Assembly: GCF_001039355.2 (NCBI RefSeq)
Contig: NW_019775409.1
Location: 144,280 to 208,279 of the forward strand
Source: Lingula anatina
Taxonomy: Eukaryota > Brachiopoda > Lingulata > Lingulida > Lingulidae
Length of the DNA stretch: 64,000 bases
Reading direction: 5' to 3'
The notes beneath the pieces are model-generated. The model was not told the DNA's origin and did not search any database. It saw only the letters and a list, made by a program, of their open reading frames with translations. Position 1 is the first letter of the stretch. Every line of letters starts with the position of its first letter. Shown one piece after another: positions 14,003-25,805 of the stretch. Both the position numbers and the translations under genes were made by a program.

Positions 14003-14770
14003 AATCACAAGTTGTTTTCAAATACCCCTGAACTAAGTACGGGAAGTGGGCTGGGTGCGAAAAAGGAGCTTTGTCAACCTCTTATAGCCAAATTTGTACT
14101 TGAATAAGTCATTAATATCTTGGGCCTACACCTGAATCAACTGATACATTGTAGGTAAGTGTGTTTTTAATTGCAGTAACTCCCGGTTTCATTTTATGTC
14201 TAAAACACGTAGGAAACGCTGCAGGTACAGGTATATAGTTCCCAGCGCCCAGGGCTTAGTATCCAGGTGGTTCGTGCCATTTCTGCGTGTCTCTGGACTT
14301 ACCGACGTTTTTTTTTTACCTGACACAGGTGCTGCAGAAATGCTAGGCACGACTGCCAGCGTTTTTGTTAACACGCAACTGTGCAATGAACCAGCCGTAG
14401 CCGGTCTAAAATTACGTTATCTGTCTAACTGCATTTTATCTTAACCTGCGGTGTGAAAATTGACTTTTAAACAACTTGAGGCTGTAGACTAAAAGGTTAA
14501 GCAAATTTTACCTGGCAGTTCAAGACTTCTGTTTGTTTTTGAGGGGTTTATTTTCTCAATTGTTTCACTATCAGTGTCACATTATTATTTTTACTTGTTA
14601 TACACAGACCTTTCTAATATGGCTAATATTTAATTCTGAACAATTCTGTTTGCATTGTCCAGGGATACTTTTTTGCTCACGATTCACGACATCACTCAAT
14701 CAGATGGCTTTTTGTAGAAACCATCCTCGATGTGTAAAAACAATTCAACAAATCAGCACAGTACCAGCTG

Positions 14771-14965
14771 TGAAGGCTATGAACCCATTCAGAACAGCGG
14801 ACTAACAGATCCGCGGATCAAACATGGCGACCCACTAAAAAAGCTTGTCGCTTAATTCCCGATAAGGCACAGAATAAGGGGATTACGCAGCGACATTTAT
14901 GGGTCGGCCATATTTGATCCGCAGTTCTGTTAGCCCTCTGTTCTGAATGCGATCTATGGCCTTCA
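14771..14965. mobile_element. foldback (MITE-like) element, ~195 bp
   Basis: The arm starting at 14771 (TGAAGGCTATG, then CATTCAGAACAG at 14786) is matched in inverse orientation by the arm ending at 14965 (CTGTTCTGAATG ending at 14949). The arms are about 75 bp and imperfect, so transcripts would fold into a long hairpin. A related stretch (GGCCATATTT ... TTCTGAATGG) occurs at about 63550-63602, so it belongs to a dispersed family. No protein is encoded. Confidence 0.7.
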
Positions 14966-15470
14966 TGTGGGACAAGTTCAATGATTCGGATTGTGTGGTA
15001 AACCTGCACAATTTTCGTTCTTTGAAACCATCAATTAATCGAATAGTTATTCGAACTGACCCATTACTGATCGCGTTGGGGGCAGAACTGACATTTATGA
15101 AACGCTCTCTGAAGATATTGCGTGAGGCGTGAAAAGGTTAAGATTAATGAAAAAATTTGTTTACAACCTGATTTCTTCGGTAAATCAGTTTAGGTTACTT
15201 CATGGTTTAGATGTTTTCTTTGCTGGGTCTGCTCAGTCTTCACTCGCCGTGCGCCCCCCCCCCCCTCCTCCCACTTCCCCCTTCCTTGTGTCACTCAGAG
15301 AAATATTGCAGGTAACTCTTCAAATCTGGCAGCTGGAAACGCCCCCTCGTTACCCCAAGATTTATATACTTAACACTCAAGGAAACATCAGGGATGTGTT
15401 TTCTATCTCCTTTTTTGTTTCATCTGATCGAATAAAGCAGTAGTTTTTCTTCGGTCAACTGCTGGCAATA

Positions 15471-15595
15471 AAATCGTTGTTTACCTCCGTTATTTCCATG
15501 TTTATTTAGAGCATCTTCATCAAGGAATGATGTTATGCAGGCCGATAAACTCTGCCCAGTATTATATCATGAGTATTGGAGGTAAACAACAATTT
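15471..15595. repeat. short foldback element, ~125 bp
   Basis: The 18-bp arm AAATCGTTGTTTACCTCC (15471-15488) is repeated inverted at 15578-15595 with one mismatch. The arms enclose 89 bp of unique sequence. Possibly a small MITE; no target duplication was recognised. Confidence 0.5.
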
Positions 15596-18022
15596 GAAAT
15601 TCAATACTAGCCGTTAATTGAAGTAAATACCGATTTGTTTTCAGTATCTGTCGAAGCTGATGTTGTTCATGTCTGATGTATGAAGTTAGCGTCATTGGAA
15701 TAACGCACTGTGTAGTTCACGGAACCAGTATTAGTCTAATCTGTCTTCCTATTAGTGGAACGCATACGTAGTCACTACCGAGGAGCTTATAAATTGCATT
15801 GTAATAAATGAAAACTGCTTTGTGAAATCAACGATTGATTATTTTGACATTCAAAAATCATTGTTATATCTGAAAACACCATCACCGCTTTTAACGTTAC
15901 TGATACCGGATGAGGTCGTTTACATTAACAACCCCAGGCGCATATTTGTTGGCGTATTTTTTTATTGTACGTTATTTTTTCCATGAAATTTATCATGAGT
16001 TTGTTACATTTCTGTATAACTGTGACAATTGTAACAGTGAACAATTTGTCCAGTTCACAGTGAACACTAGTTCGTACATGAAAACTGCATCTCTGAATCA
16101 TTAAAAGTTGCATTAGTACTGAGGTGGGCTGAGACCGACTTCATAGAAAAAAATATGTGTCTGTGATAAAAATTATATCAGTGACACAGCCTTTAAAGTA
16201 AAGACATCAGTCACTCAATACGATACATTTGTGGTATTTTAGTTTTAAAATTTTAAACGGTTATAAAAATCAATTTTCGGGAAGGAGAACTATGTTAATT
16301 GTCATCATACATGTATGGTATCTGCCCTCCTATTCCTGCTTCATATTTGTTTATTTATGCACCTTTTCATTTTGTTTTTGAAAAAAAAAAGAAAAAAAGA
16401 AAAAGCCAATTAAGAATGTCTGATAGGGTGCACAGTGCTAGTTTTGTTTTGATATATCACCAGAGCTAGGCCTGGAAACCAAGAAAATTTCATTTGAAAA
16501 AAGTACATTTTTCTTCCTTAAGCTAAATTACATGTATATGTTTCAGAAATTCCTACATTAGTGTGTAAAATACAACTGCAGCTATCCAGCAATGTGTATT
16601 ATAAGCTTTTTTTTATTTACCAAAAAGCTTCTTTTGTGCAACTACCAAAAATATCTGTATTTCACAAAAAATTCCCGTGGGGTCGTAAACGACTCCCCCC
16701 GGTAGGAATATGTTGCTAAATATGCCGGTATAATTAGGGTTAAATATCCACTGGAGCCCACCTAGCGTATAACACTTGTATAAGATTGCGCTGAAATCGA
16801 CCTGGCATGTCATGCTTAATTGCATTGGTTTTTGCTAGGATTGCACATGACGCATGCTTCATTAGTGGCTTCCATACTGCAGAACGCTACTTTCTATAGC
16901 ACGCGATCTGAGGCTTCCGGGGTACGGTCGTTCAGCCTCAAGAGCATTTCTAAAATTGCATTAATAGACGGCGCGGAAAACAGGAAAGAATGCAAACGTA
17001 AGATAGCCTTAGCTACGCTAGCCCCGTTAACGTGTATACGTAAGTAAAAAAAAAAGATACTTCATTGTGAACCTTTCACCGTTCAAACAATCATTTGTGA
17101 TTCTTATTTGATCTGAATTGACTGGAATGTGCAATGCAGGATGATATCGGTGCCTCTCTACTTACAGAAATGAAAAAAAGATTAGTACTTCAATTACAGT
17201 AATGCCCATGGACCGACAACCTGCTCTGCGCTACAAATTGCATTTTCAAACGAAATTGCTTTCGTGATGCCGCTCCTGCAGCCGACACGAAAGGCCCATG
17301 CTCACGTGGGCATTTTAACCTGTAAGCTTCCTTGCGGAGTTTACCTAACCGGGGTTTGCATTGCAGTTGCGCACTGACTCTTTGCACGGTATTGATTATT
17401 TGAGATCGACTTGATAACGAAAGTAGAGGCTCGTTTAATCACAGTGCAAAGCGAGTTGTGGACGTCTGCTTATCACTCGCAAGTGGGGAGAAAGCACACG
17501 CGCAGTGCCAGAATGAAGCCAACGTGGAAAGTTCAGCGTAATTGACGGTGTATGTTTGGCGGCGGTTTGGGAGTGCGCACAAAGGACAGAAATTGTGGGA
17601 AAATTCAACCAAAAAACATCAAAAGTTAGTATACTGACTGAAATTTAATGCAACGAAATGCAGAAAAGCATATCGTGAAAAATGATACAACCAGTATTTC
17701 AGAACTGTTTCTATTAGATTGACATTTTGGGACAAATTTTTTAAAAGAGTTTTGCCAGAAGAAAAAATGAAAACCCTACAAAAACCCACTAAACCAGGCT
17801 TATATTATACCTGGAACAAATAAGTAGATCAGTTGGAGATCGTCCTTAGCATATATTTTCAATCAAAGGGCGATTGAAACTAAACGAATTACATCACCGG
17901 AATGCGGGCAATGTGCGATAATTGAAATTCTATATGGACCATATGAATAGCAAGAATAATAGGCCAACAATTGCACTAACCATATCCAAGTTAAAAGCAC
18001 ATTAAGCTGAGACCCACCGAGC

Positions 18023-18787
18023 ATGGACGGCACCTTGACGAGAGAAATGTATGACATCATTTTTACTCAAGTTACGGACAAGGACAATAAACTGATGTAT
18101 GCCGACGAAAACTTGACGAATGACATTGCGGGGCACTTCTACCAAATTTCGCCTACCTCAAATACCACGGTGTTATCCTCTGTGACGCCACTGCCAAATC
18201 AGAGTCACCTTGCCCATAACGAGAACATCTTCGCCGGTGTTTTTGTGTCCCTGACTACACTAGCTGGGATAATAGAAAACGGGATTGTTGTCATAGTATA
18301 CAGACGGACAAAGAGGCTCCAGACTTCCACCAACCTTTTTCTCCTCTCTATGTGTGTTTGCAACTTGGTGGAGGCGGCTCTCTCGTTTCCTCTCATGGCT
18401 AGCTCAAGTTTTGCTCAACGGTGGCTCTTCAGCAAAATAGGCTGCCAAATCTATGCCTTTATCATATTCTCTTTGGGTCTGACGGGGATATTTCATCTTG
18501 TGATTGTAGCGGTAGATAGATATCTAGTCATATGCAAAGACACTAAAGTCAAAAAAGGTTCAGCCATCAAAGGGAGTATAGCTTGCTGGCTGTCTGGAAT
18601 ACTATGGGCGACGCTACCGTTTTTAGGGTGGAATGGTTATATCTTTGAGCGTGCGCATTTGTCATGCTGCATTAACTGGTACTCAAAGGATCCTCAAGAT
18701 TTGAGCTACATTGTGACAATCATGGTCTTCTGTCTGTTTGTACCAATGGCTGTGATGTCGTTCACCTACGGAAGAATATACATTACG
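18023..18787 (+). CDS. Go/Group-4-like opsin, alternative first coding exon 1B (N-terminus to TM5)
   Basis: This exon encodes 255 residues homologous to exon 1A. By eye count 121 of 192 aligned, ungapped residues from just before TM1 to the end of TM5 are identical (about 63%); the N-termini are unrelated. DRY is at 165-167, the bovine E113 position is Tyr, and ECL2 has SCCINWYSKDPQDLS. The Group-4 counterion position (bovine E181) is Glu (E209, in FERAHLSCC), unlike 1A. ATG 18023 has A at -3 and G at +4 and opens the frame; in-frame Met codons just downstream are alternative starts. The exon ends after RIYIT at GTGAGT in phase 0, homologous to 1A. TM6, TM7 and the lysine must come from downstream exons; the only pair seen is at 59476 and 61680. 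Both frames are intact despite deep divergence, which suggests both are under selection. Confidence 0.9.
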
Positions 18788-18793
18788 GTGAGT
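18788..18793 (+). other. splice donor of exon 1B (GTGAGT)
   Basis: A consensus donor in phase 0 at the position homologous to the 1A donor. Readthrough would add 20 codons before a stop. Confidence 0.85.
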
Positions 18794-20932
18794 ATTGATA
18801 TTGCTTGGCAGCATTGGCATATTTTTTCTAACGTTATTTCAGGCGAGTGATTAAGGTAAAACGTTGCCTCTGGCAATCTCTGAAACTGAACACCTGTCTA
18901 AGTGCCTCACACCCATTTCTTGAAATTACTTTATTCGTTTCAAGTGGCACGTGCCTTTCGCACCGAACAAACAACACTGAGCTATTTTTAATACCCCGTG
19001 CAACGATATCACAAAACATATTGTCTGGAAATGCTCTGGAGAAGTCATGTGTCTTCTCATCTCTTTGTGCGACGAATGTTTTTCATCCTGTGTTTCTAGA
19101 ATTAATCCTTTTTGCAAGCCGTGAACTCTGAAATCTTAAACCGCGTAGGCACGATTCTCCCCTCACCTGGCGTGACAGCTCTGGTTTTCTACAAACCACA
19201 CTGCCAATCCTTCAGCTGTACACCCCTCTACGTTCAGGTCATCACTATCACTAGACTTTTTTCCGGTCACCAAACACGGTAAAAATCCCTGCCGTAAATA
19301 TTATGTATAATTTTTTAACCCTCAGAACATTGACGGAATTAACAGTTACCAGATGGTAACGAGTTTGCTCTTCGAGAGGCAAAACAGATCTTTTTCCGCG
19401 TGCTTTAGCTCAAATTACCGTTCCAATTAGATCACGTTTGGCACATTTGATCCATTGATATTGTGTTGAAGCGTACCCTTGAACTTCTGGCAGGGTCATC
19501 TGGGCCCCATTATTAGCTAACGAGTTTATAATTAATACACATATTTTGGTAAAAATGACTCCTTTTCGCAGTAATATAAAAAAAACATAAAACGTTTGCT
19601 GAGGGAGCATCTTAAAAGTAATCATGCAGATTGTATTTTAATCTTAAAAATTTAAACCTGTGATCTAAGGTTCGTTTCAAAACGAAGAGTTTATTAATGT
19701 CATTGGGCGCGCATCAGTTTTCCAGCAAAGTGAAGCCGCTGATGTCACATTGAGCCGAAAAACAGTTGGCCAACTTTCTTCCGTGTTGTTATTATAAGCT
19801 TACCCGCAGCCTGTATCCTTTAGTTCATAATTCAACAGTTTTTTGTCGAGGGAGGCAAACGTAATCCTTTATTGGCTTTATTTAAAAAACGAGACAGCTC
19901 CCACGACCTGACTAAAAGGAAATTAAAAAAGGAATTTAGGTAGCGCTATCATGAAAACCAAACCGATTAGCACTTTGTAGAATAAAAATGGCAATAAAAC
20001 CACAGACTCATATAACAACGGGCATCTAGCTGTTTGCATGCTAACTGTTCCGCTGAGTTTGATCTAGCCGCCGTTTTCTGGACCTGCCCTGAACTGGCTC
20101 AGAACGTGAACCTTCTCCGGCCACTTTCTAAATGTTGGTTTTACCAACTATTTCAATGAATCTATTTAGTTGATTTTAAAAAGCAGTGACCATTACTCTC
20201 CGTTCTTCAGGATTGTTGCTGACTGCGCTAACTAGCTTGCTGTCGCTATCAATGGCTGAGAGTGCCTTCCGACAGCATAAAGAAATTACGGAAAAAAGTC
20301 TCCGTCTATTAATGTCTTAAGTCGTCAGACTGGTATCTTATACGACTACGCCCGTAGGCCTATTCTGGCTGTAGAGGAACGAGCGTATTGGACCAAAACG
20401 AAACTGTTGGATATAAATGACGTCATATGAGACTACAAAAAGTACGAGAACCGGCGTGAGATAAGGTTCAGTTTCGCATAACTTTACCTTTAGTTGCGAG
20501 AATTCATTGTAACTCGGATAATTCCCATTCAACACATATACTTTGCCGCACACATTAATTTTTTTGATTCGTTTTAGATGATGACCGGTATATTTATTGG
20601 TTGCGTGCAAGATGGAGGAAATAGGTGTCCGTGTGAGTAAAATTGCCTAATCACTGGACATTAAGACCGATTATGTAGAGGTGAACGATAATTTTTTTTC
20701 CACAGGGGATGTGATTATTTCCTACATTGACCATTAAGTTCATCATTATATCTCTTAGCTGTAGGTTATACCGACAGGTCGTTCGCTGAATTAGCAGAAT
20801 TAGTCGTGACAGTTACGAAACCCAATGTTTCATAACTGCAAACGTATTCCATAAAAAATCGCGTTATTGAGGGGATTTCTTACAGGTTAGCAACTGGCAG
20901 CGCCACGCCACGCCTCACTGGATTTCTTTATT

Positions 20933-20964
20933 ATTATTATTATTACTAATATTATTATTATTAT

Positions 20965-21013
<49 letters not shown>
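20933..21013. repeat. (TTA)n / (TAG)n compound microsatellite
   Basis: TTA units pass into an uninterrupted TAG run. The same compound locus in the overlapping copy (about 25755-25835) has a different length, as expected of two alleles. Confidence 0.9.
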
Positions 21014-21015
<2 letters not shown>

Positions 21016-22069
21016 AAGATATTGCTGTTATATATTTGATTTCTCTCTTCAAAGTTATGTTTTCGTGAAGAAGAAAACCCGTCTGACCCGTTAGTGGCTT
21101 TGCTAAGCTACTTTTATGCACTTGTCTTCTATCTAGACATCCAGACAGTTACGAAACATTCTTAATGACACACCATACACAGTTCGTGCTTCAAAAATGA
21201 CAATGCATTCTTCTTGAGTTGAAGAAACAGCAGGGTCTTACTATAGGACACTTTGATTTTATTGATTTCTCAATTCATCTATAAAAACTAACTGATCAGC
21301 CCTTTTGTTGTTAACTTTTTTTATTCATTCATTCATTACTGTATGCATCGACACAATATTTAGTTCATAAATCAATTTTGCAAATAGTGAAATTCATTAT
21401 TTATTAATCCATATATGTATCTATAAAACATTTTCATTATTATTATTATTAATGAACGTACACACTAAAGCTCTTTTACCACCCAGAACCTAGGCACAAT
21501 ATAACAACGTATCTCATAAAGTCAGCACGTAACGCCGGTGCGTTAAGTCCGTTGCCGTATATCAAGCATGGGAGACGTATTAGATTACCCTAGAAATACC
21601 GTGGCCTGGACGACTGCGCGAAGTCACGTCTTGTGTATGAGAGATCGGAAACTAGTTAACCAAAATTCCATAATTAAATTGATTATAACACAGTTTTCAG
21701 AATTCTACGGGGCTGTTTCATTAATTGTGCTTGGTTCGAATAGAATTTGTCTATGGTGCAATATTTTTCGTAAAATGAGCACACAGTGTAGGAATCAAAT
21801 TTCCGATAATAATTTTGACTTTTCTACTCGAGCTTTAAACCTAGCGGTGTGGTCTTCATTTATCTATTACCGCATACGGTTGAGCAGCAAATCACCTAGC
21901 AAGCCAGCATGACATAACTTGAACCGAAATTTGTTCGTAATAATATTACCGTAGAGCCGGAAGTCATACACAAACTCACATCGTAACTCAATTAGACTTA
22001 CCAGTATTTGATGCCCGTAAAGACCTTAACTTAAGGATTTATAGATGAATTTTGGCCTGTACCCGGAGG

Positions 22070-22100
<31 letters not shown>

Positions 22101-22660
22101 GTGGGGGGGGGGAGGAGTGGGGCACACAAACCGCCCTTTTTGGCGGGTAATGTCCGCTTTGGGTGCATTGTTAAAACTGAGCTAGGTACACGAATATTTC
22201 ATGGTAAAAAGGTTCACTTTTTTATGAAAAGACACCCCCTCCCCACGCCGCTATGAAATTGCTTTCTACGAGACTAAATTGATGAAAAATCCTTCATACT
22301 GAAAAACGGCAGCTATGTAGAGAATCCCCATGCATCCATTCTACTAGATTATCCCTGTTACGTGAACATTTAACTGTCAGACCTCCAAGCACCTGGGAAA
22401 AGTGATCGGGGCCTGGTTGCAGGTAATGGGAACATTGAACTCGTAAACACATTTTGTCAACCACAGGGGGGGGTATTCAAACGCAAAATGTATCACTTGT
22501 GTACGTCATGAACGCTCGTGGCAATTAATTAATTAATCAGTTTTGTCGACTTTTTAACTAGCATTGCCTTTCCCGAAATTGCCCATTGTGTCAACATGTG
22601 TTTAGAACGCAGACGGGACATATACACAACCCGTGATTGTTTCTGCAACGCAAATATATA

Positions 22661-23591
22661 CACTCTTGCCCAAAATGGTTGGTACACGGAAATTTTGGGA
22701 TGCACATCGCCCTGTTTCTTTCATTATTATTGATATTATCAAATTAATACTGTTTATATTGTGAAATATATGAAGTTGGAGGATTGGTAAAGTCAAGGAG
22801 AAACAACCAATGCAAATGTTTGGGGTGCCATTTGCAGCAACGGTATTTGCCCATTTGTTCCTCTGGACGAAAACCTTCACGCTGCCAGATACAGAGACAT
22901 TCTCCAGCAGAACCTGGAGCCGTTCGCAAGAGGGATATACAGAGACAATTTTAGATTGCAACATGACAATGCACCTCCCCACACAGCCCGCTTAATTGCA
23001 GACTATATCCGACAAAACAACATTCAGCTGATGCCACAGCCAGCAAGAACCCCAGATACAAACCCAATTGAGCACATGTGGGACGAACTTGGTCGTGCTA
23101 TTCAGAGGAGAAACCCTCCCCCTGCAAATCTAGATGAACTGCGAGATGCCCTTTAAGATGAATGGACCAGAATTCCTCTTCAAAGAGCTATAACTCTAGT
23201 TCACAGTATGCCACGCCGTCTGGCGGCCATTATCCAAGCTCGGGGTGGGCATACCCGCTATTTAGATTAATAATGCACTCTGAAGATGTTTCTTGACAAT
23301 TTCCCCTAATTTCATATTAATTGTCAATCACAATATAAATTTATGTTTAATTTTTCACTTGGTACTGTTATGTAAAAAAGTACTCTTTTTGGGAGCATGA
23401 GAAAAAAACCCTAAATAAATTAACCCTTTTTTACATTTGCATTGGTTGTTTCTCCTTGACTTTACCAATCCTCCAGCTACACATATTTAACAATATAAAC
23501 AGTATTAATTTGGTAATATCGATAATAATGAAAGAAACAGGGCGATATGCATCCCAAAATTTCCGTGTACCAACCATTTTGGGCAAGAGTG
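22661..23591 (+). mobile_element. Tc1/mariner element, internally deleted, with ~160-bp terminal inverted repeats
   Basis: The element starts CACTCTTGCCCAAAATGG at 22661 and ends with the inverse at 23591; TA flanks both sides (22659-22660 and 23592-23593), the expected target duplication. The inverted arms run about 160 bp (22661-22820 and 23432-23591). Inside is the C-terminal half of a DDE transposase. The other contig copy has an empty site near 27630, where the sequence around CGCGTAAGGCG continues without the insert, so the insertion is polymorphic or recent. The element cannot encode a working transposase itself. Confidence 0.92.
22815..23270 (+). pseudogene. Tc1-type transposase remnant (C-terminal half)
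   Basis: This frame reads about 152 codons with one in-frame TAA at 23154-23156, where Gln would fit the family. Visible motifs are LQHDNAPPHTA, containing the second catalytic Asp, and PDTNPIEHMWDELGR, containing the final Glu. It ends RGGHTRYLD. The N-terminal paired-like DNA-binding domain and the first catalytic Asp are missing because the 5' half was lost, and the left inverted repeat abuts the remnant directly. Tc1 transposases normally run about 340 residues. In intact elements the protein cuts and pastes the element at TA sites; this copy is dead. Confidence 0.92.
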
Positions 23592-23660
23592 TATAAGTGT
23601 GTACAAAGCGCGTAAGGCGTTTAGATATTAATAATAATTGCCCTGTAATTTAAGAGCTCG

Positions 23661-23661
23661 N
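23661..23661. other. single-n contig junction 1
   Basis: Sequence after the n restarts at the equivalent of 18994, and sequence before it ends at the equivalent of about 27730. An unmerged overlap is the simplest reading. Confidence 0.85.
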
Positions 23662-25753
23662 CCTCGTGCAACGATATCACAAAACATATTGTCTGGAAAT
23701 GCTCTGGAGAAGTTATGTGTCTTCTCATCTCTTTGTGCGACGAATGTTTTTCATCCTGTGTTTCTAGAATTAATCCTTTTTGCAAGCCGTGAACTCTGAA
23801 ATCTTAAACCGCGTAGGCACGATTCTCCCCTCACCTGGCGTGACAGCTCTGGTTTTCTACAAACCACACTGCCAATCCTTCAGCTGTACACCCCTCTACG
23901 TTCAGGTCATCACTGTCACTAGACTTTTTTTCCGGTCACCAAACACGGTAAATATCCCTGCCGTAAAGATTATGTATAATTTTTTAACCCTCAGAACATT
24001 GACGGAATTAACAGTTACCAGATGGTTACGAGTTTGCTCTTCGAGAGGCAAAACAGATCTTTTTCCGCGTGCTTTAGCTCAAATTACCGTTCCAATTAGA
24101 TCACGTTTGGCACATTTGATCCATTGATATTGTGTTGAAGCGTACCCTTGAACTTCTGGCAGGGTCATCTGGGGCCCATTATTGGCTAACGAGTTTATAA
24201 TTAATACACATATTTTGGTAAAAATGACTCCTTTTCGCAGTAATAAAAAAATCATAAAACGTTTGCTGAGGGGGCATCTTAAAAGTAATCATGCAGATTG
24301 TATTTTAATCTTTAAAATTTATACCTGTGATCTAAGGTTCGTTTCAAAACGAAGAGTTTATTAATGTTATTGGGCGCGCATCAGTTTTCCAGCAAAGTGA
24401 AGCCGCTGATGCCACATTGAGCCGAAAAACAGTACTAGTTGGCCAACTTTCTTCCGTGTTGTTATCATAAGCTTACCCGCAGCCTGTATCCTTTAGTTCA
24501 TAATTCAACAGTTTTTTGTCGAGGGAGGCAAACGTAATCCTTTATTGGCTTCATTTAAAAAACGAGACAACTCCCACGACCTGACTAAAGGGAAATTAAA
24601 AAAAGGAATTTAGGTAGCGCTATCATGAAAACCAAACCGATAAGCACTTTGTAGAATAAAAATGGCAATAAAACCACAGACTCATATAACAACGGGCATC
24701 TAGCTGTTTGAATGCTAACTGTTCCGCTGAGTTAGATCTAGCCGCCGTTTTCTGGACCTGTCCTAAGCTGGCTCAGAACGTGAACCTCTTCCTGCCTTTT
24801 TCTACATGTACGTTTTACCCACTATTTCAATGAATCTATTTAGTCGATTTTAAATAACAGTGATCATTATTCTCCAACTACTTTCTTCAGGATTGTTGCT
24901 GACAGTAAAAAGAAATTACAGAAAAAAGTTTTCGTCTATTAATGTCTTTAGTCGTCAGTTTGGCGTCTAAATTTAGGCCTGTTCTGGCTATAAGGGAATG
25001 AGCGTATTGGACAAAATCAAAACTGTTGGATATAAATGACGTCATACGAGACAACAAAAAGTACGAGTATCCGCGTGAGATAAGGTTCAGTTATTAGCGA
25101 TAAGGGCGAAATTTTATGTGGCGAGAATAGGGTTTATGAAAACAGTTAAAGAAGTCAAACGCAAATCATGGTGGATTCGTGCTTGAAACTAAGTTTTAAG
25201 AACTAAAAAAAGGGAAAATAGCCATGGATAAATCCCGACAGATTTTGTTCATTGCCGCACCAAGCTTGCGATGGTATTCTTGCCGACCTCACTCTCGCAC
25301 AAATCCCTCAATGTTTCGCATGACTTTACCTTTAGTTGCGATAATTCATGGTTTCTCGGATAATTCCCATTCAACGCATTGACTTTGCCGCTCACATTAA
25401 CTTTTCTGATTCGCTTTAGATGATTACCGGTATATTCATTAGTTGCGTGCAAGATGGAGGAAAAAGGTGTCCGAGTACAATTGCATAATCACTGGGCAGT
25501 AAAGCTCATTATGTAGAGGTGAAGGATAATTTCTTCCACAGGGGATGTGATTATCTCCAACCTTGACCATTATATCTCTAAGCTGTAGGTAATACCGCCG
25601 GTCGTTCGCTGCCCAGCAGCAGAATTAACCTTGACAGTTACTAAACACAATGGTTTATAATTGCAAACAGATTCCATAAAAAATCGCATTATGGGGGGGG
25701 GGGGGTGTCTTATAGGTTAGCAACTTGCGGCGCCACGCCACACCTCAATGGGC

Positions 25754-25805
<52 letters not shown>

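Larger units (their letters stand above)
6162..18022. other. intron or inter-exon DNA between first exons 1A and 1B
   Basis: This 11.9-kb stretch was scanned by eye for a second set of TM6-TM7 exons (a WxPY ... K ... NPxxY signature after a T-rich acceptor) and none was seen. It holds microsatellites, a 130-bp tandem duplication and several foldback elements, listed separately. Open frames here are short and unlike known proteins. A diverged short exon could escape by-eye reading, so absence is likely but not proven. Confidence 0.6.
18994..23660. other. contig end that repeats 23662-27736 (unmerged overlap or alternative haplotype, copy A)
   Basis: From CCCCGTGCAACGATATCAC at 18994 this segment runs parallel to the segment beginning at 23662, with substitutions and indels, and ends next to the single n at 23661. 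Differences include the Tc1-like insertion (present only here) and a roughly 215-bp block present only in the other copy (about 25093-25308). It holds no opsin exon. AT-rich open frames inside it are not kept open in the second copy, so none is coding. Confidence 0.8.

Noticed and set aside
6156-18022. Private TM6-TM7 exons for exon 1A
   Set aside because: No WxPY...K...NPxxY exon was found by eye in any + strand frame; stated as not found rather than proven absent.
21568-21912. 114-codon + strand open frame
   Set aside because: In the overlapping copy (about 26530 onward) the frame is broken by indels and a stop, so it is not under coding constraint.
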